Source of the DNA: Leadbetterella lacustris
Lineage (GTDB): Bacteria; Bacteroidota; Bacteroidia; Cytophagales; Spirosomataceae
Reading direction: 5' to 3'
Assembly: GCA_965234335.1 (NCBI GenBank)
Contig: OZ248455.1
Span: 62,001 to 126,000 of the forward strand
DNA: 64,000 nt
Shown here: one piece after another, positions 26,387 to 34,536 of the stretch
Layout: each line of letters begins with the position of its first letter
How positions within the stretch are numbered: the first letter of the stretch is position 1
The notes under the pieces: generated by a model
What the model was told of the DNA's origin: nothing
Seen by the model: the letters and a program-made list of their open reading frames with translations, nothing else
Database searches by the model: none
Translations under genes and position numbers: made by a program

Positions 26387-27532
26387 ATGAAAACCCTCAT
26401 TTTAGAAGAACCCCAAGTTTTTAAATTCATAGAGCAAGATCAGCCGACAGGATTGGGACCGGATGATGCTTTGATAACAATAAAGAACATCGGTATTTGT
26501 GGTACTGATTATCATGCCTTTAGGGGTAAACAGCCCTTTTTTAGCTACCCAAGAGTGCTTGGTCATGAGTTAGGTGCGGAGGTATTGGCTGTAGGCCGAG
26601 CGAATGACCGAATAAAAGTAGGCGATAAAGTGACGGTAGAACCCTACATAAACTGCGGCAAATGCCAAGCATGCAGCAATGGCAAAAGCAATTGTTGTGA
26701 AAATCTACAAGTGCTCGGTGTACATACCAACGGCGGCATGTGTGAGTTTATTAAGGTTCCGATGCACAAGTTGCACGCTTCCAAAATCTTAACCTTTGAG
26801 CAGCTAGCCTTAGTGGAGCCACTTAGTATAGGAGCACATGCGGTTCAGCGAGCTGCTGTTTCAGCACAAGATTTGGTTTTGGTCATTGGTGCTGGGCCTA
26901 TTGGTTTGTCAGTGATACAGTTTGCCAAACTCGCGGGAGCCACTGTGGCGGTGCTAGATGTCAACACCGAAAGATTAGACTTTGCCAAAGAACAACTAAA
27001 AGCCGATATCCTCCTCAACAGCTCAAAAGGTTTCACCACAGAAGAGCTACGAGAACAAATTGAGCAAAAGTTAAAAACGCTTATTGACAATACTAAGTCA
27101 GACCCAAATGTGGCAGAAGGCCTAGCAACAAAAAAGTCTCCCTCCGGCGGGTTTAGGAATCTTGAGCGATTTAGAGGGTCAGAATTTAGTGGTCAGCTCC
27201 CTACCATAGTCTTTGATGCCACCGGCAATCCCAATTCCATGAAAAACGCATTTAATTATGTGGCATTCGGTGGTAAACTCGTTTTTGTTGGTTTATTTAT
27301 TGGGGACGTGATTTTTGATGATCCGCTTTTTCATCGCCGAGAAATGACACTTTTTGCAAGCAGAAATAGTCTCAGCCAAGATTTTACAAATATCATCCGA
27401 TGGATGGAGGAAGGTAATATAGACGTTGACAAATGGATTACCCACCGAGCAGATTTTGATGATTTGCCTAATGTATTTGAGGAATGGCTTAATCCTGAGA
27501 GTAAGGTAATAAAGGCTATGGTTTCGTTGTGA
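26387..27532 (+). CDS. Zinc-dependent alcohol/polyol dehydrogenase with an inserted segment
   Basis: 381 residues of the medium-chain dehydrogenase family. Catalytic zinc ligands: Cys and Asp in NIGICGTDYHAF and GHE in PRVLGHELGAEV. Structural zinc: the four cysteines of CGKCQACSNGKSNCC. The NAD fold is LVIGAGPIGLSVIQFAKLAG. The closest types are L-threonine-, sorbitol- or galactitol-1-phosphate-dehydrogenase-like enzymes; substrate unclear. It is about 40 residues longer than usual. The extra part, roughly residues 225-270, has low-complexity character with KKSPSGGFRNLERFRGSEFS encoded by a CCTCCGGCGGGTTTAG block, and interrupts the region before FDATGNP. Monocistronic, ending at a bidirectional terminator. 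Confidence 0.85.
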   Translation: MKTLILEEPQVFKFIEQDQPTGLGPDDALITIKNIGICGTDYHAFRGKQPFFSYPRVLGHELGAEVLAVGRANDRIKVGDKVTVEPYINCGKCQACSNGKSNCCENLQVLGVHTNGGMCEFIKVPMHKLHASKILTFEQLALVEPLSIGAHAVQRAAVSAQDLVLVIGAGPIGLSVIQFAKLAGATVAVLDVNTERLDFAKEQLKADILLNSSKGFTTEELREQIEQKLKTLIDNTKSDPNVAEGLATKKSPSGGFRNLERFRGSEFSGQLPTIVFDATGNPNSMKNAFNYVAFGGKLVFVGLFIGDVIFDDPLFHRREMTLFASRNSLSQDFTNIIRWMEEGNIDVDKWITHRADFDDLPNVFEEWLNPESKVIKAMVSL

Positions 27533-27690
27533 ATGGTTTTCAAGTATCTCGGTGAAACAACATATTAAGTTTTGGAACAAATAAAGCTGAAGAATTAATA
27601 AAAGAATTGAGGAAGTGTTGAATTCTTGGGTTTGAAAAAAAAAGTATTTAAAATTTAAAAGAAAAAGGTCAATAATAAAGAGGAGTACAA

Positions 27691-27722
27691 AAAAAGCCCC
27701 AAAACAAAGTTTTGGGGCTTTT
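27691..27722. terminator. Bidirectional terminator between convergent genes
   Basis: AAGCCCCAAAAC (27694-27705) pairs perfectly with GTTTTGGGGCTT (27709-27720) over a three-base loop, preceded by As and followed by Ts, so it can serve the dehydrogenase (plus) and the SusD gene (minus). Confidence 0.9.
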
Positions 27723-27740
27723 AACATTATAGTTAACCAA

Positions 27741-29303
27741 TCAATAACCTGTATTTTGGGGAGTTAAATTTGGGTTATTTAGCATTTCTTGAGTCGGCAA
27801 AGGCAACAACAAATGTTTTTGCTGAAGTTTTTGGTTTGAACTCAAATTGGTAGAACCAACAAATTCTTCGAATGATTTGGTGATAGGATTGAAGGATTTT
27901 CTTAATCTTATCATGTCAAACCAGGTGATTTGCTCATAACAAAGCTCATGCCAACGCTCTTTCCACACAGCATTTCTGAAGGTACTTTGGGTATAGGAGC
28001 CTATTTCTGGGGTAGTCAGTTTTGCTCTATCTCTGATTTTTTTCAACGATGCATAAGCCTCAGGCGTAATAGTGCCTAACTCGTTTTGGGCCTCAGCATA
28101 TATCAAAAGCGTTTCTGCATATCTAATTTGCGGCACATTGAGATTGTCGTTTCTAGTGCCCGCTACGCCTGAAGAACCGTTTGATATTTGATTAAAATGC
28201 TTAAAAATGTAAGGTGCATTTAATTCAAATCTTGCTCCGTTTCCATTTGTAAAATAGCTTGTGTAAAAGTAACCTTCTTGATCTTTTGTTCTTAGGTCTC
28301 CAGGTTCATAGGAGTTGTAGAACGCAAGAGTAGGTACAGTACTTCCTGTTCCGCCTGGTCCGTTGAAAGTGACAGGTTTGAAGTTAGGAAACATATTACC
28401 CATTGGATTGCCACCCACCCCGATAGAGTTGTTATACTGAAGCATAAACAAGTGCTCCACTCTATTTTTCAAGGTCTCTCTGCGAGTTTCTGAATAGGTT
28501 GGGAAAAGGTTAATAGCATTAGGGTTGGCGTTTGCATAAGTTATGACTTCCAATGCTTTGTCAGCTGCTAACTTATAGTGGGTAGCTCCTTTACTCATAG
28601 GAAATCCAGCCATAGTAAGGTACACCAACGACAACTGTGTTTTTATCGCTGCTGAATTTACCCTTCCATTTAAGTTCATCCACGGCAATCCGGCTGCTTC
28701 GGCCTCTGTGAGGTCTTTCACAATTAGGTCATAAACTTGCTCCTTGGGTGCACGTTTAGGTAAAAAATCTTCGGAAGTCGCAGTTTGCGGGAGTGAAATC
28801 AAAGGAATATCACCCCAAAGTCTAACGGCAGTAAAATAAGCAGAAGCTCTTAAAAACTTGGCTTCACCCAAGATAGACTTCTTTTGAGCCTCTGGCATTG
28901 GCGTAATGCTGGGAACCTTTGCAATTACTTGATTGGCTTGTGCTATTACTCTGTAAAGGCCGTTCCAATAGTTTCTCACATGGATGGTGTTGCCATCGTG
29001 CACAAGACCATACAAGTTGTTTAAGTCAGAGTTTTGTGCCGTTTCAGTGGTAGAAGTACCCGTAAGTGCCTCTAACAATTGCCAGTTAGATGAGAAAATT
29101 CCGGCACCACCGCCCATAAATCTCAAGTCGGCATATACAGAAGCTATGGCAGCCTCAGCATGGTCCGGAATTGAGTAAAAATTATCTGGTGTCAAGTTAG
29201 ACGGAGCCTGCTCTTTCAGGAAGTCAGTGCAACTGTTGGTGACCACCAAAAAGCAAATAGCTGTAACTATTTTGTATAAATAAGAGAATGATTTATGTTT
29301 CAT
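27741..29303 (-). CDS. SusD/RagB-family outer-membrane nutrient-binding lipoprotein
   Basis: 520 residues. The lipobox VVTNSC (Cys about residue 25) marks a surface lipoprotein. The body has the SusD pattern: EQAPSNLTPDNFYSIPDHAEAAI near the N-terminus, TPR-like helices with AKFLRASAYFTAVRLWGDIPLI, and the C-terminal RYAETLLIYAEAQNELG and ERWHELCYEQITWFDMIRL. It binds glycan or peptide ligands and caps its SusC partner, encoded 29 bp upstream. No hydrolase or anti-sigma gene adjoins, so the substrate cannot be predicted. Confidence 0.95.
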   Translation of the reverse strand: MKHKSFSYLYKIVTAICFLVVTNSCTDFLKEQAPSNLTPDNFYSIPDHAEAAIASVYADLRFMGGGAGIFSSNWQLLEALTGTSTTETAQNSDLNNLYGLVHDGNTIHVRNYWNGLYRVIAQANQVIAKVPSITPMPEAQKKSILGEAKFLRASAYFTAVRLWGDIPLISLPQTATSEDFLPKRAPKEQVYDLIVKDLTEAEAAGLPWMNLNGRVNSAAIKTQLSLVYLTMAGFPMSKGATHYKLAADKALEVITYANANPNAINLFPTYSETRRETLKNRVEHLFMLQYNNSIGVGGNPMGNMFPNFKPVTFNGPGGTGSTVPTLAFYNSYEPGDLRTKDQEGYFYTSYFTNGNGARFELNAPYIFKHFNQISNGSSGVAGTRNDNLNVPQIRYAETLLIYAEAQNELGTITPEAYASLKKIRDRAKLTTPEIGSYTQSTFRNAVWKERWHELCYEQITWFDMIRLRKSFNPITKSFEEFVGSTNLSSNQKLQQKHLLLPLPTQEMLNNPNLTPQNTGY

Positions 29304-29332
29304 ATTTTCTAATAATTAAATCTGTTAATGAA

Positions 29333-32300
29333 TTAAAAGGCAACCTGTAAACCACCCATGAATGTTGTTGGTTTAGGATAATTGTGCCACATCATACCTT
29401 GTGAAAACGCACTGTTGCCATTTCCTTGGTTGGTAGGTGTAACCTCAGGGTCTCCAACGATGTTGTCTTTTAGCAACAAGAAGAAATTCTGAGCTGAGCC
29501 ATAAATTCTCAATCTGCTAAGATTCAGCTTACGGGTGACTTTATTGCTCGGTACTGTGTAGCCTAACAATAAGTTGTTGCCACGTAAGTAAGAGCCGTCT
29601 TTGATCCACCACGAGTCCACGTTGGTTACATAGCCCGCTCTTGTGTCTCTGATTTCCGCAATCATGGTGTTTTGATTGGCTGGAGTCCAAGCATCCAATA
29701 CCGAAGAATAGCTATTGGCCAATGCCTGACGGTCTTCGCTTGCGTGGAGGTTCATCATCATTACGTCATTGCCTACCATGTATTGTAGTTCTAGCGTCAA
29801 GTCGAAGTTTTTGTACTTGAATGTATTGCTGAATGATCCCCAGAAATCAGGGCTACCATTGCCAATAATCGATCGATCAGCATCTGTAATGGCTTTGTCG
29901 CCGTTGACATCTAGATATTTGATATCTCCCGGAAGAATAGTCAAACCGTTTCTGTAAGAAGTAAACTTTGCAGCCTCTTCTCTTTCGGCCTCGCTCCAAA
30001 TACCAAGTCTGGTCAATCCCCAGAAAGAGCCCACGGGCTCACCAATTCTGATGATGTTGGTAGGGTTAGTAAAGTTTGGTCCACCTACGTTAAAAATGTC
30101 AGATGGTGTAGCCAATGACAATACTTTATTTCTGTTGAAAGTAATATTGAACATACTGTTCCAAGTGAATTCACCTTTGTTCAATATTTCTGAGTTTAAA
30201 GCCAACTCAACTCCTTGGTTTTGCATAGATCCCACGTTTTTACGAATGGTAGAATATCCGCTCGTTTGTGGTACAGGTGCATCCAAAAGCATGTCTGTAG
30301 TAAGTCTGTAATAATAGTCAGCTTCTAAGTTTAGTCTGCCATTAAACAAACCTAACTCTAAGCCAAAGTCCGTCTGAGCTGTTTTTTCCCATCTAAGATC
30401 GGGGTTGGCCAATCTTGAAATACCTGTTCCTGAGATTCTGGTATCATTGTAAGAGGTCAAGTAGTTTGAACTCAACAATGAAAGAGAACTGTATGGGGGT
30501 ATTTCGGAGTTACCAGTAAGACCATAAGAGGTACGTAGTTTCAAATTAGAAATTACAGGATTGCCTTTTAAGAAATCTTCTTCAGACACTCTCCACGCCA
30601 ATGCTCCTGAAGGGAAAAACGCAAATTTGTTATTCTCACCAAATCTGGATGAACCGTCAGCTCTACCTGTCAAAGTAACCAAGTACTTATTCTTTAAAGT
30701 ATAGTTTACTCGTCCAAAATAGGAATTAAACGCCGAGGACGATGCTCCAGAGCTGGCGTTGTTGATGGTGGCGGCTGCACCTAAGTTATTGAATGTAAAA
30801 TAGTCAGTAGCAAATCCTCTCACCGAAGTGCCAATATTAAAGAAGTCTGATTGCTGCCATGAAACTCCCAAAAGGGCATTAATAGAATTGTTCTGATTGA
30901 TGTCTTTGGTATAAGTCAGGTAATTTTCAAGAGACCAAAACGTTTCTTTTTGATTGTTTACCGCAGCTTCTCCAGAGTTGGCAATGGCCAACGTACGTGT
31001 TTGCGAAGAGTTGGCCTCTTGGGTCATTACGTTGGCACCAAGGACGGTTTTCATTTCCAAACCTTTGGCAAAGGTGATATTGGAATACACACTACCTGTT
31101 GTAGTTTGGGTATTCATTATAAATCTCCGTCCATCAAGCCTGTGAACAGAGCTGAAAGTTCCTTCAGCAAAAGGGAAGTCTCTGTTGTTGGCAAAGGTTC
31201 CGTCTGCATATCTTACAGGTAAGAAAGGGAAATCCTCTACTATTTGACGAGAAACGGCATCATTGACATCAGATAAACGCTCCGACTGATTGTTGTACGA
31301 CAATGTACCTCCTACCTTTAACCATTTTTTAATTTGGTCGTCAATCGTAAATCTGCTCGAATAACGTGTCATGTAGGTGGTTTTAACCAAACCTTCATCA
31401 TTTCTGTAGCCCAATGAAAACGAGTATTGTGTACGCTCGTTGCCACCGCTAAAGCCCAATTGGTGGTTTTGAGATAATTTTTGCTGGGTAGCTTCGTTGA
31501 ACCAGTTGGTATCGTGTAAAGGATTTCCTGCTGAATCAAAAACCCGTGGGTCGGTTCTTCTTAATTTCGGATTCAGGTATGCCCATCTTCCAGCTGCCCA
31601 ACCTGCTGGGTCATATTTTTGCATGTTTGCCCAAGCCAAATCTTCAACTGCCATGTATTGTTTGGCATTCAAAACCTGCGGTACATGTGGGCCAGGTGCA
31701 GCTACGCTGAAGTCAACGTTGTATGTGACAGAGCCTTCTCCAGCTTTTCCTTTTTTGGTAGTTACCAATATAACACCGTTGGCTCCTCGTGCACCATAAA
31801 TGGCTGTAGATGAGGCGTCTTTAAGAACTTCCACCGATACAATATCGTTGGGGTTTATAAAGTCAATGGCATTGGAGAACTGGTTTTGGTTACCTTGTGG
31901 CAACATCACACCATCTACCACATACAGTGGGTTGTTTGAGGAGTTAATTGAGCTAAACCCCCTAACTCTAACAGTTGTTCTACCTCCCGGACGACCCGAG
32001 TTGTTGTTTACCTGCACACCTGCCATTCTACCCGTAAGTGCTTGGTTTAAGGATGGTGAAGGACGCTCAAGGAGCTGATCTTGCTTAATTGAGCTCACTG
32101 AGCCAGTTAAGTCAGATTTACGTTGTGTACCATATCCAATAACTACCAAATTATCCAATTCATTGGCTTTTGAATTCAGTGTTACGTCTATTGTGGTCTT
32201 AGTTCCAACCGATATTTCCTTAGCTTCGTATCCAAGATAAGAGAATACCAATACTGACTTGGTGTCGGGTACCGAGAAAACAAAGTTTCCGTTAACATCT

Positions 32301-32479
32301 GTCACCACACCACGCGTTGAACCTTTTAAAACCACGCTTGCTCCAGGGATTGCTTCGCCTTTGGTATCGGCTACTTTTCCTTTTACATTAATAGGGTTTT
32401 GAGCCTTGCTTATCCAGGAAATGGATAACAGTAGAGCGATCAAAAGAAGAGATCTACATCTGTAAAGATTTCTTTTCAT
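29333..32479 (-). CDS. SusC/RagA-family TonB-linked outer-membrane transporter
   Basis: 1048 residues: signal peptide (1-26, ending WISKAQ), a carboxypeptidase-regulatory-like domain (about 31-112), the plug (about 128-245, with ALTGRMAGVQV and NPLYVVDGVMLPQGN and LKDASSTAIYGARGANGVI), then a 22-strand-type barrel to the terminal phenylalanine. It imports a ligand delivered by the SusD partner using TonB energy. It lacks the extra N-terminal signalling domain used in anti-sigma-regulated systems. It is first in a two-gene operon. Confidence 0.95.
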   Translation of the reverse strand: MKRNLYRCRSLLLIALLLSISWISKAQNPINVKGKVADTKGEAIPGASVVLKGSTRGVVTDVNGNFVFSVPDTKSVLVFSYLGYEAKEISVGTKTTIDVTLNSKANELDNLVVIGYGTQRKSDLTGSVSSIKQDQLLERPSPSLNQALTGRMAGVQVNNNSGRPGGRTTVRVRGFSSINSSNNPLYVVDGVMLPQGNQNQFSNAIDFINPNDIVSVEVLKDASSTAIYGARGANGVILVTTKKGKAGEGSVTYNVDFSVAAPGPHVPQVLNAKQYMAVEDLAWANMQKYDPAGWAAGRWAYLNPKLRRTDPRVFDSAGNPLHDTNWFNEATQQKLSQNHQLGFSGGNERTQYSFSLGYRNDEGLVKTTYMTRYSSRFTIDDQIKKWLKVGGTLSYNNQSERLSDVNDAVSRQIVEDFPFLPVRYADGTFANNRDFPFAEGTFSSVHRLDGRRFIMNTQTTTGSVYSNITFAKGLEMKTVLGANVMTQEANSSQTRTLAIANSGEAAVNNQKETFWSLENYLTYTKDINQNNSINALLGVSWQQSDFFNIGTSVRGFATDYFTFNNLGAAATINNASSGASSSAFNSYFGRVNYTLKNKYLVTLTGRADGSSRFGENNKFAFFPSGALAWRVSEEDFLKGNPVISNLKLRTSYGLTGNSEIPPYSSLSLLSSNYLTSYNDTRISGTGISRLANPDLRWEKTAQTDFGLELGLFNGRLNLEADYYYRLTTDMLLDAPVPQTSGYSTIRKNVGSMQNQGVELALNSEILNKGEFTWNSMFNITFNRNKVLSLATPSDIFNVGGPNFTNPTNIIRIGEPVGSFWGLTRLGIWSEAEREEAAKFTSYRNGLTILPGDIKYLDVNGDKAITDADRSIIGNGSPDFWGSFSNTFKYKNFDLTLELQYMVGNDVMMMNLHASEDRQALANSYSSVLDAWTPANQNTMIAEIRDTRAGYVTNVDSWWIKDGSYLRGNNLLLGYTVPSNKVTRKLNLSRLRIYGSAQNFFLLLKDNIVGDPEVTPTNQGNGNSAFSQGMMWHNYPKPTTFMGGLQVAF

Positions 32480-33051
32480 TTACATTTAAATTAAGGTGAT
32501 TGAATAAAAATTACTAAATATTAGTGTCAAAAATATCGAATAATTTATCTAAATAATACTACTTTGTTAATTTTTATTTTTGTTAACACAAGAATAGGGT
32601 ATTTTGAAAGTTAAAGGTCCTGTCTGTCAAATATATACTATTGAAAATTTTGTAAATGTGCCTTAAAAAATATTGAAATGCTATTCTTTCCACCATTGTG
32701 GATGGAACCGCCCTTTCAATATTAAGTACTGTCAAACGCTTAAAAATCAAAATGATGTAAAAGTATCGCTGATTTACCCTAAATGAGGCTAAAAATCAGG
32801 TTTTGAAAACTATCCTTGCCCAATTTTCGAACAAATTGTATTATTTTAGTATTTTTCTCATTTCTTCACCATTTTCTGATTTTGAGGACATCAAAAAATC
32901 TTAAAAATGACACTATATTTACACTTGCCATTTGTTCTACGGCTGAAAACGATTCTGCTTCTTTTATTTGTCTTAGGATGACGGTAAATATCAAGTTCGC
33001 TATCATTGCAAATCATTCTTGTGCCTTTATCCTCATCCGAGTAAAACTCCT
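32480..33051. other. 572-bp region upstream of the SusC gene
   Basis: The part next to SusC is AT-rich with a candidate -7 box (32528-32535). Between about 32620 and 32890 nothing recognisable is seen. From 32891 to about 33077 on the minus strand an open frame without a start reads KEFYSDEDKGTRMICNDSEL, then DIYRHPKTNKRSRIVFSRR. It overlaps the end of the toxin-like fragment at 33052 in a different frame and could be its frame-shifted C-terminus. Confidence 0.35.
32528..32535 (-). promoter_or_regulatory. Candidate -7 box for the SusC/SusD operon
   Basis: On the minus strand the bases read TATTTTTG, a TAnnTTTG match, about 49 bp before the SusC ATG; predicted leader about 40 bases. A -33 TTTG is not obvious. 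A second match, TATATTTG, lies further upstream near 32624. Confidence 0.35.
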
Positions 33052-33708
33052 TCAATTCAAAGCTTGCATTTTTGCTAAGTGAATATCAAAATTAGGTTTC
33101 AAATCCAATGTTTCGGGCTTTTTATCATTAGACTTATTTTTGACATCTAAAGTTAGTTTTGTGACCTCTAAAATTTCTTTTGCAAATTTAATTTCTTCTT
33201 CCATCAAATCAATATTGTCTTGAAGCAATTGAAAATCAAAGTCAGCGAGTTCGCCCAATGAATCGACGCAAGGATTTGAATCGGTTTGTTGCATTAGAAA
33301 TGGCCCTTTTTTGTTTTCATCTGCAGGTTTGTTTTCAGGAGCATTTGATATACATTCTGTTGTATTTCCAAGCAATGAGATGGCTTTTTGGATTTGCTGG
33401 CGTCTTCGGAGTTGAAATTCATCTTTGGTGTCCGGAAACTGCTTATCGAATGATTTCAGTGCAATTTCGAGTTTAGATTTTGCATTTTTGTTTAATGCTT
33501 CTAATTTTTTCTTTTCTGCCTTGCTTAATTTTTTCTCTGAGTTAAGGCTTTTGATAATATTTTTTGCATTGTTTTTTACGCCATTTAGCAGTTCACTTAG
33601 GCTATTATAAGTCTCAGCCACCGCCTCCGCATTTTCTTCAATTTTATCTAGTGCTTTGTTATAAGCGGCGTAGGCTTGAGCTAAGGCGGCACGTTGTTTT
33701 TGGTTGAA
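33052..33708 (-). pseudogene. Silent toxin-module fragment G (5'-truncated)
   Basis: The frame has no start: upstream is a TGA just after the terminator of the next module. From 33708 it reads FNQKQRAALAQAYAAYNKAL and then DKIEENAEAVAETYNS, the same segment as residues about 61-95 of the GH19 toxin (34537-36231). The DNA is near-identical over about 105 bp (33603-33708 and 35948-36050). It then diverges into a different lysine-rich helical region with the KKGPFLMQ motif that marks the pre-toxin boundary in this family, and ends LAKMQALN at 33052. No toxin domain is recognised in the remaining stretch; a possible frame-shifted tail continues to 32891. It is followed by no immunity gene. Confidence 0.65.
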
Positions 33709-33735
33709 GATGGCATATATAATTTGAATTTTTCA

Positions 33736-33760
33736 TAAAAAAAACAGCCCGAAGGCTGTC
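33736..33760 (-). terminator. Strong intrinsic terminator after immunity gene F
   Basis: On the minus strand ACAGCC-TTCG-GGCTGT is followed by eight Ts. It sits 16 bp after the stop of the SH3 immunity gene and directly before the truncated module at 33052-33708, which therefore should not be transcribed from the toxin operon. Confidence 0.9.
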
Positions 33761-33775
33761 TTTATGCTTATGTTT

Positions 33776-34531
33776 TTATTCTACATCACTCTTTTTTATC
33801 CAGCCTTCGATGGTTTTTTTGCCGTAATATTTAAATTTAAAAAAATCTTTCTCTTCTTTTAATATTTCAATTTCATCGCCATAAACTAGATATTTTTTTG
33901 ATTTATTTTTTCTTAAATCATAAATAATAGCCTTTTTTGTCTTAACAGTTTCATAAAATGAAGGATTAGGGATATTTTCCCTTATTGAATGAAAAAGATA
34001 ATCAAAGCTAACCTTTTCAAATTCAATACTATAATTATCTTTATAAATTCTTCTTTCGACAAATATTCTTTCAAAACCATCATATTTATAAACTTCTTGC
34101 TTAATCAAATACCATTTCTTTTTTTCTTCATGATACTTAAAATAACAAAAATATCTATTCCAATCTTCATGAGACCCAATATTAACGACTACAAAAGTTT
34201 TTGAATCTATAGTCTTAATTTCATTATGAATAAGCGATAAAACTGCATTGTTTTTAGTCTCAAAAATTAACTTATTGCTACCATTATTTAAATATAATGC
34301 TAAAATTTGTCCCGATTCATGTTTTGGAATAGGCTCTTGATATTTGTACGTAAACTTTAATATTGCATCTCTAAACCCATCATTATTTATATCAAAAAAC
34401 AAAGTGTCCTTTTCAGCTTCAATTTTACTTGTATCGAAATGTGAGTTATCAAAAATTAATTTATCGTTACTTTGTGCTTTACAGCCAAGAATAACAAAAT
34501 TAAATATCATTATAAAAAGGTTTTTTCTCAT
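33776..34531 (-). CDS. SH3-domain lipoprotein, candidate immunity protein for the GH19 toxin
   Basis: 251 residues with a lipoprotein signal (lipobox VILGC, Cys 17), so it is anchored in the envelope. The middle (about 40-190) contains DTLFFDINNDGFRDAILKF, an EF-hand/FG-GAP-like stretch. The last about 55 residues form a bacterial SH3 domain (KAIIYDLRKNKSKKYLVYGD, then EIEILKEEKDFFKFKYYG and EGWIKKSDV). SH3 domains of this type often bind peptidoglycan. It begins 5 bp after the stop of the predicted peptidoglycan hydrolase, so a periplasmic inhibitor or cell-wall shield is the natural inference. Very AT-rich. Confidence 0.75.
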   Translation of the reverse strand: MRKNLFIMIFNFVILGCKAQSNDKLIFDNSHFDTSKIEAEKDTLFFDINNDGFRDAILKFTYKYQEPIPKHESGQILALYLNNGSNKLIFETKNNAVLSLIHNEIKTIDSKTFVVVNIGSHEDWNRYFCYFKYHEEKKKWYLIKQEVYKYDGFERIFVERRIYKDNYSIEFEKVSFDYLFHSIRENIPNPSFYETVKTKKAIIYDLRKNKSKKYLVYGDEIEILKEEKDFFKFKYYGKKTIEGWIKKSDVE

Positions 34532-34536
34532 TTTTA

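Noticed and set aside
32816..33082. 88-residue plus-strand reading frame
   Set aside because: No protein-like pattern, overlaps module G and its possible tail on the other strand.
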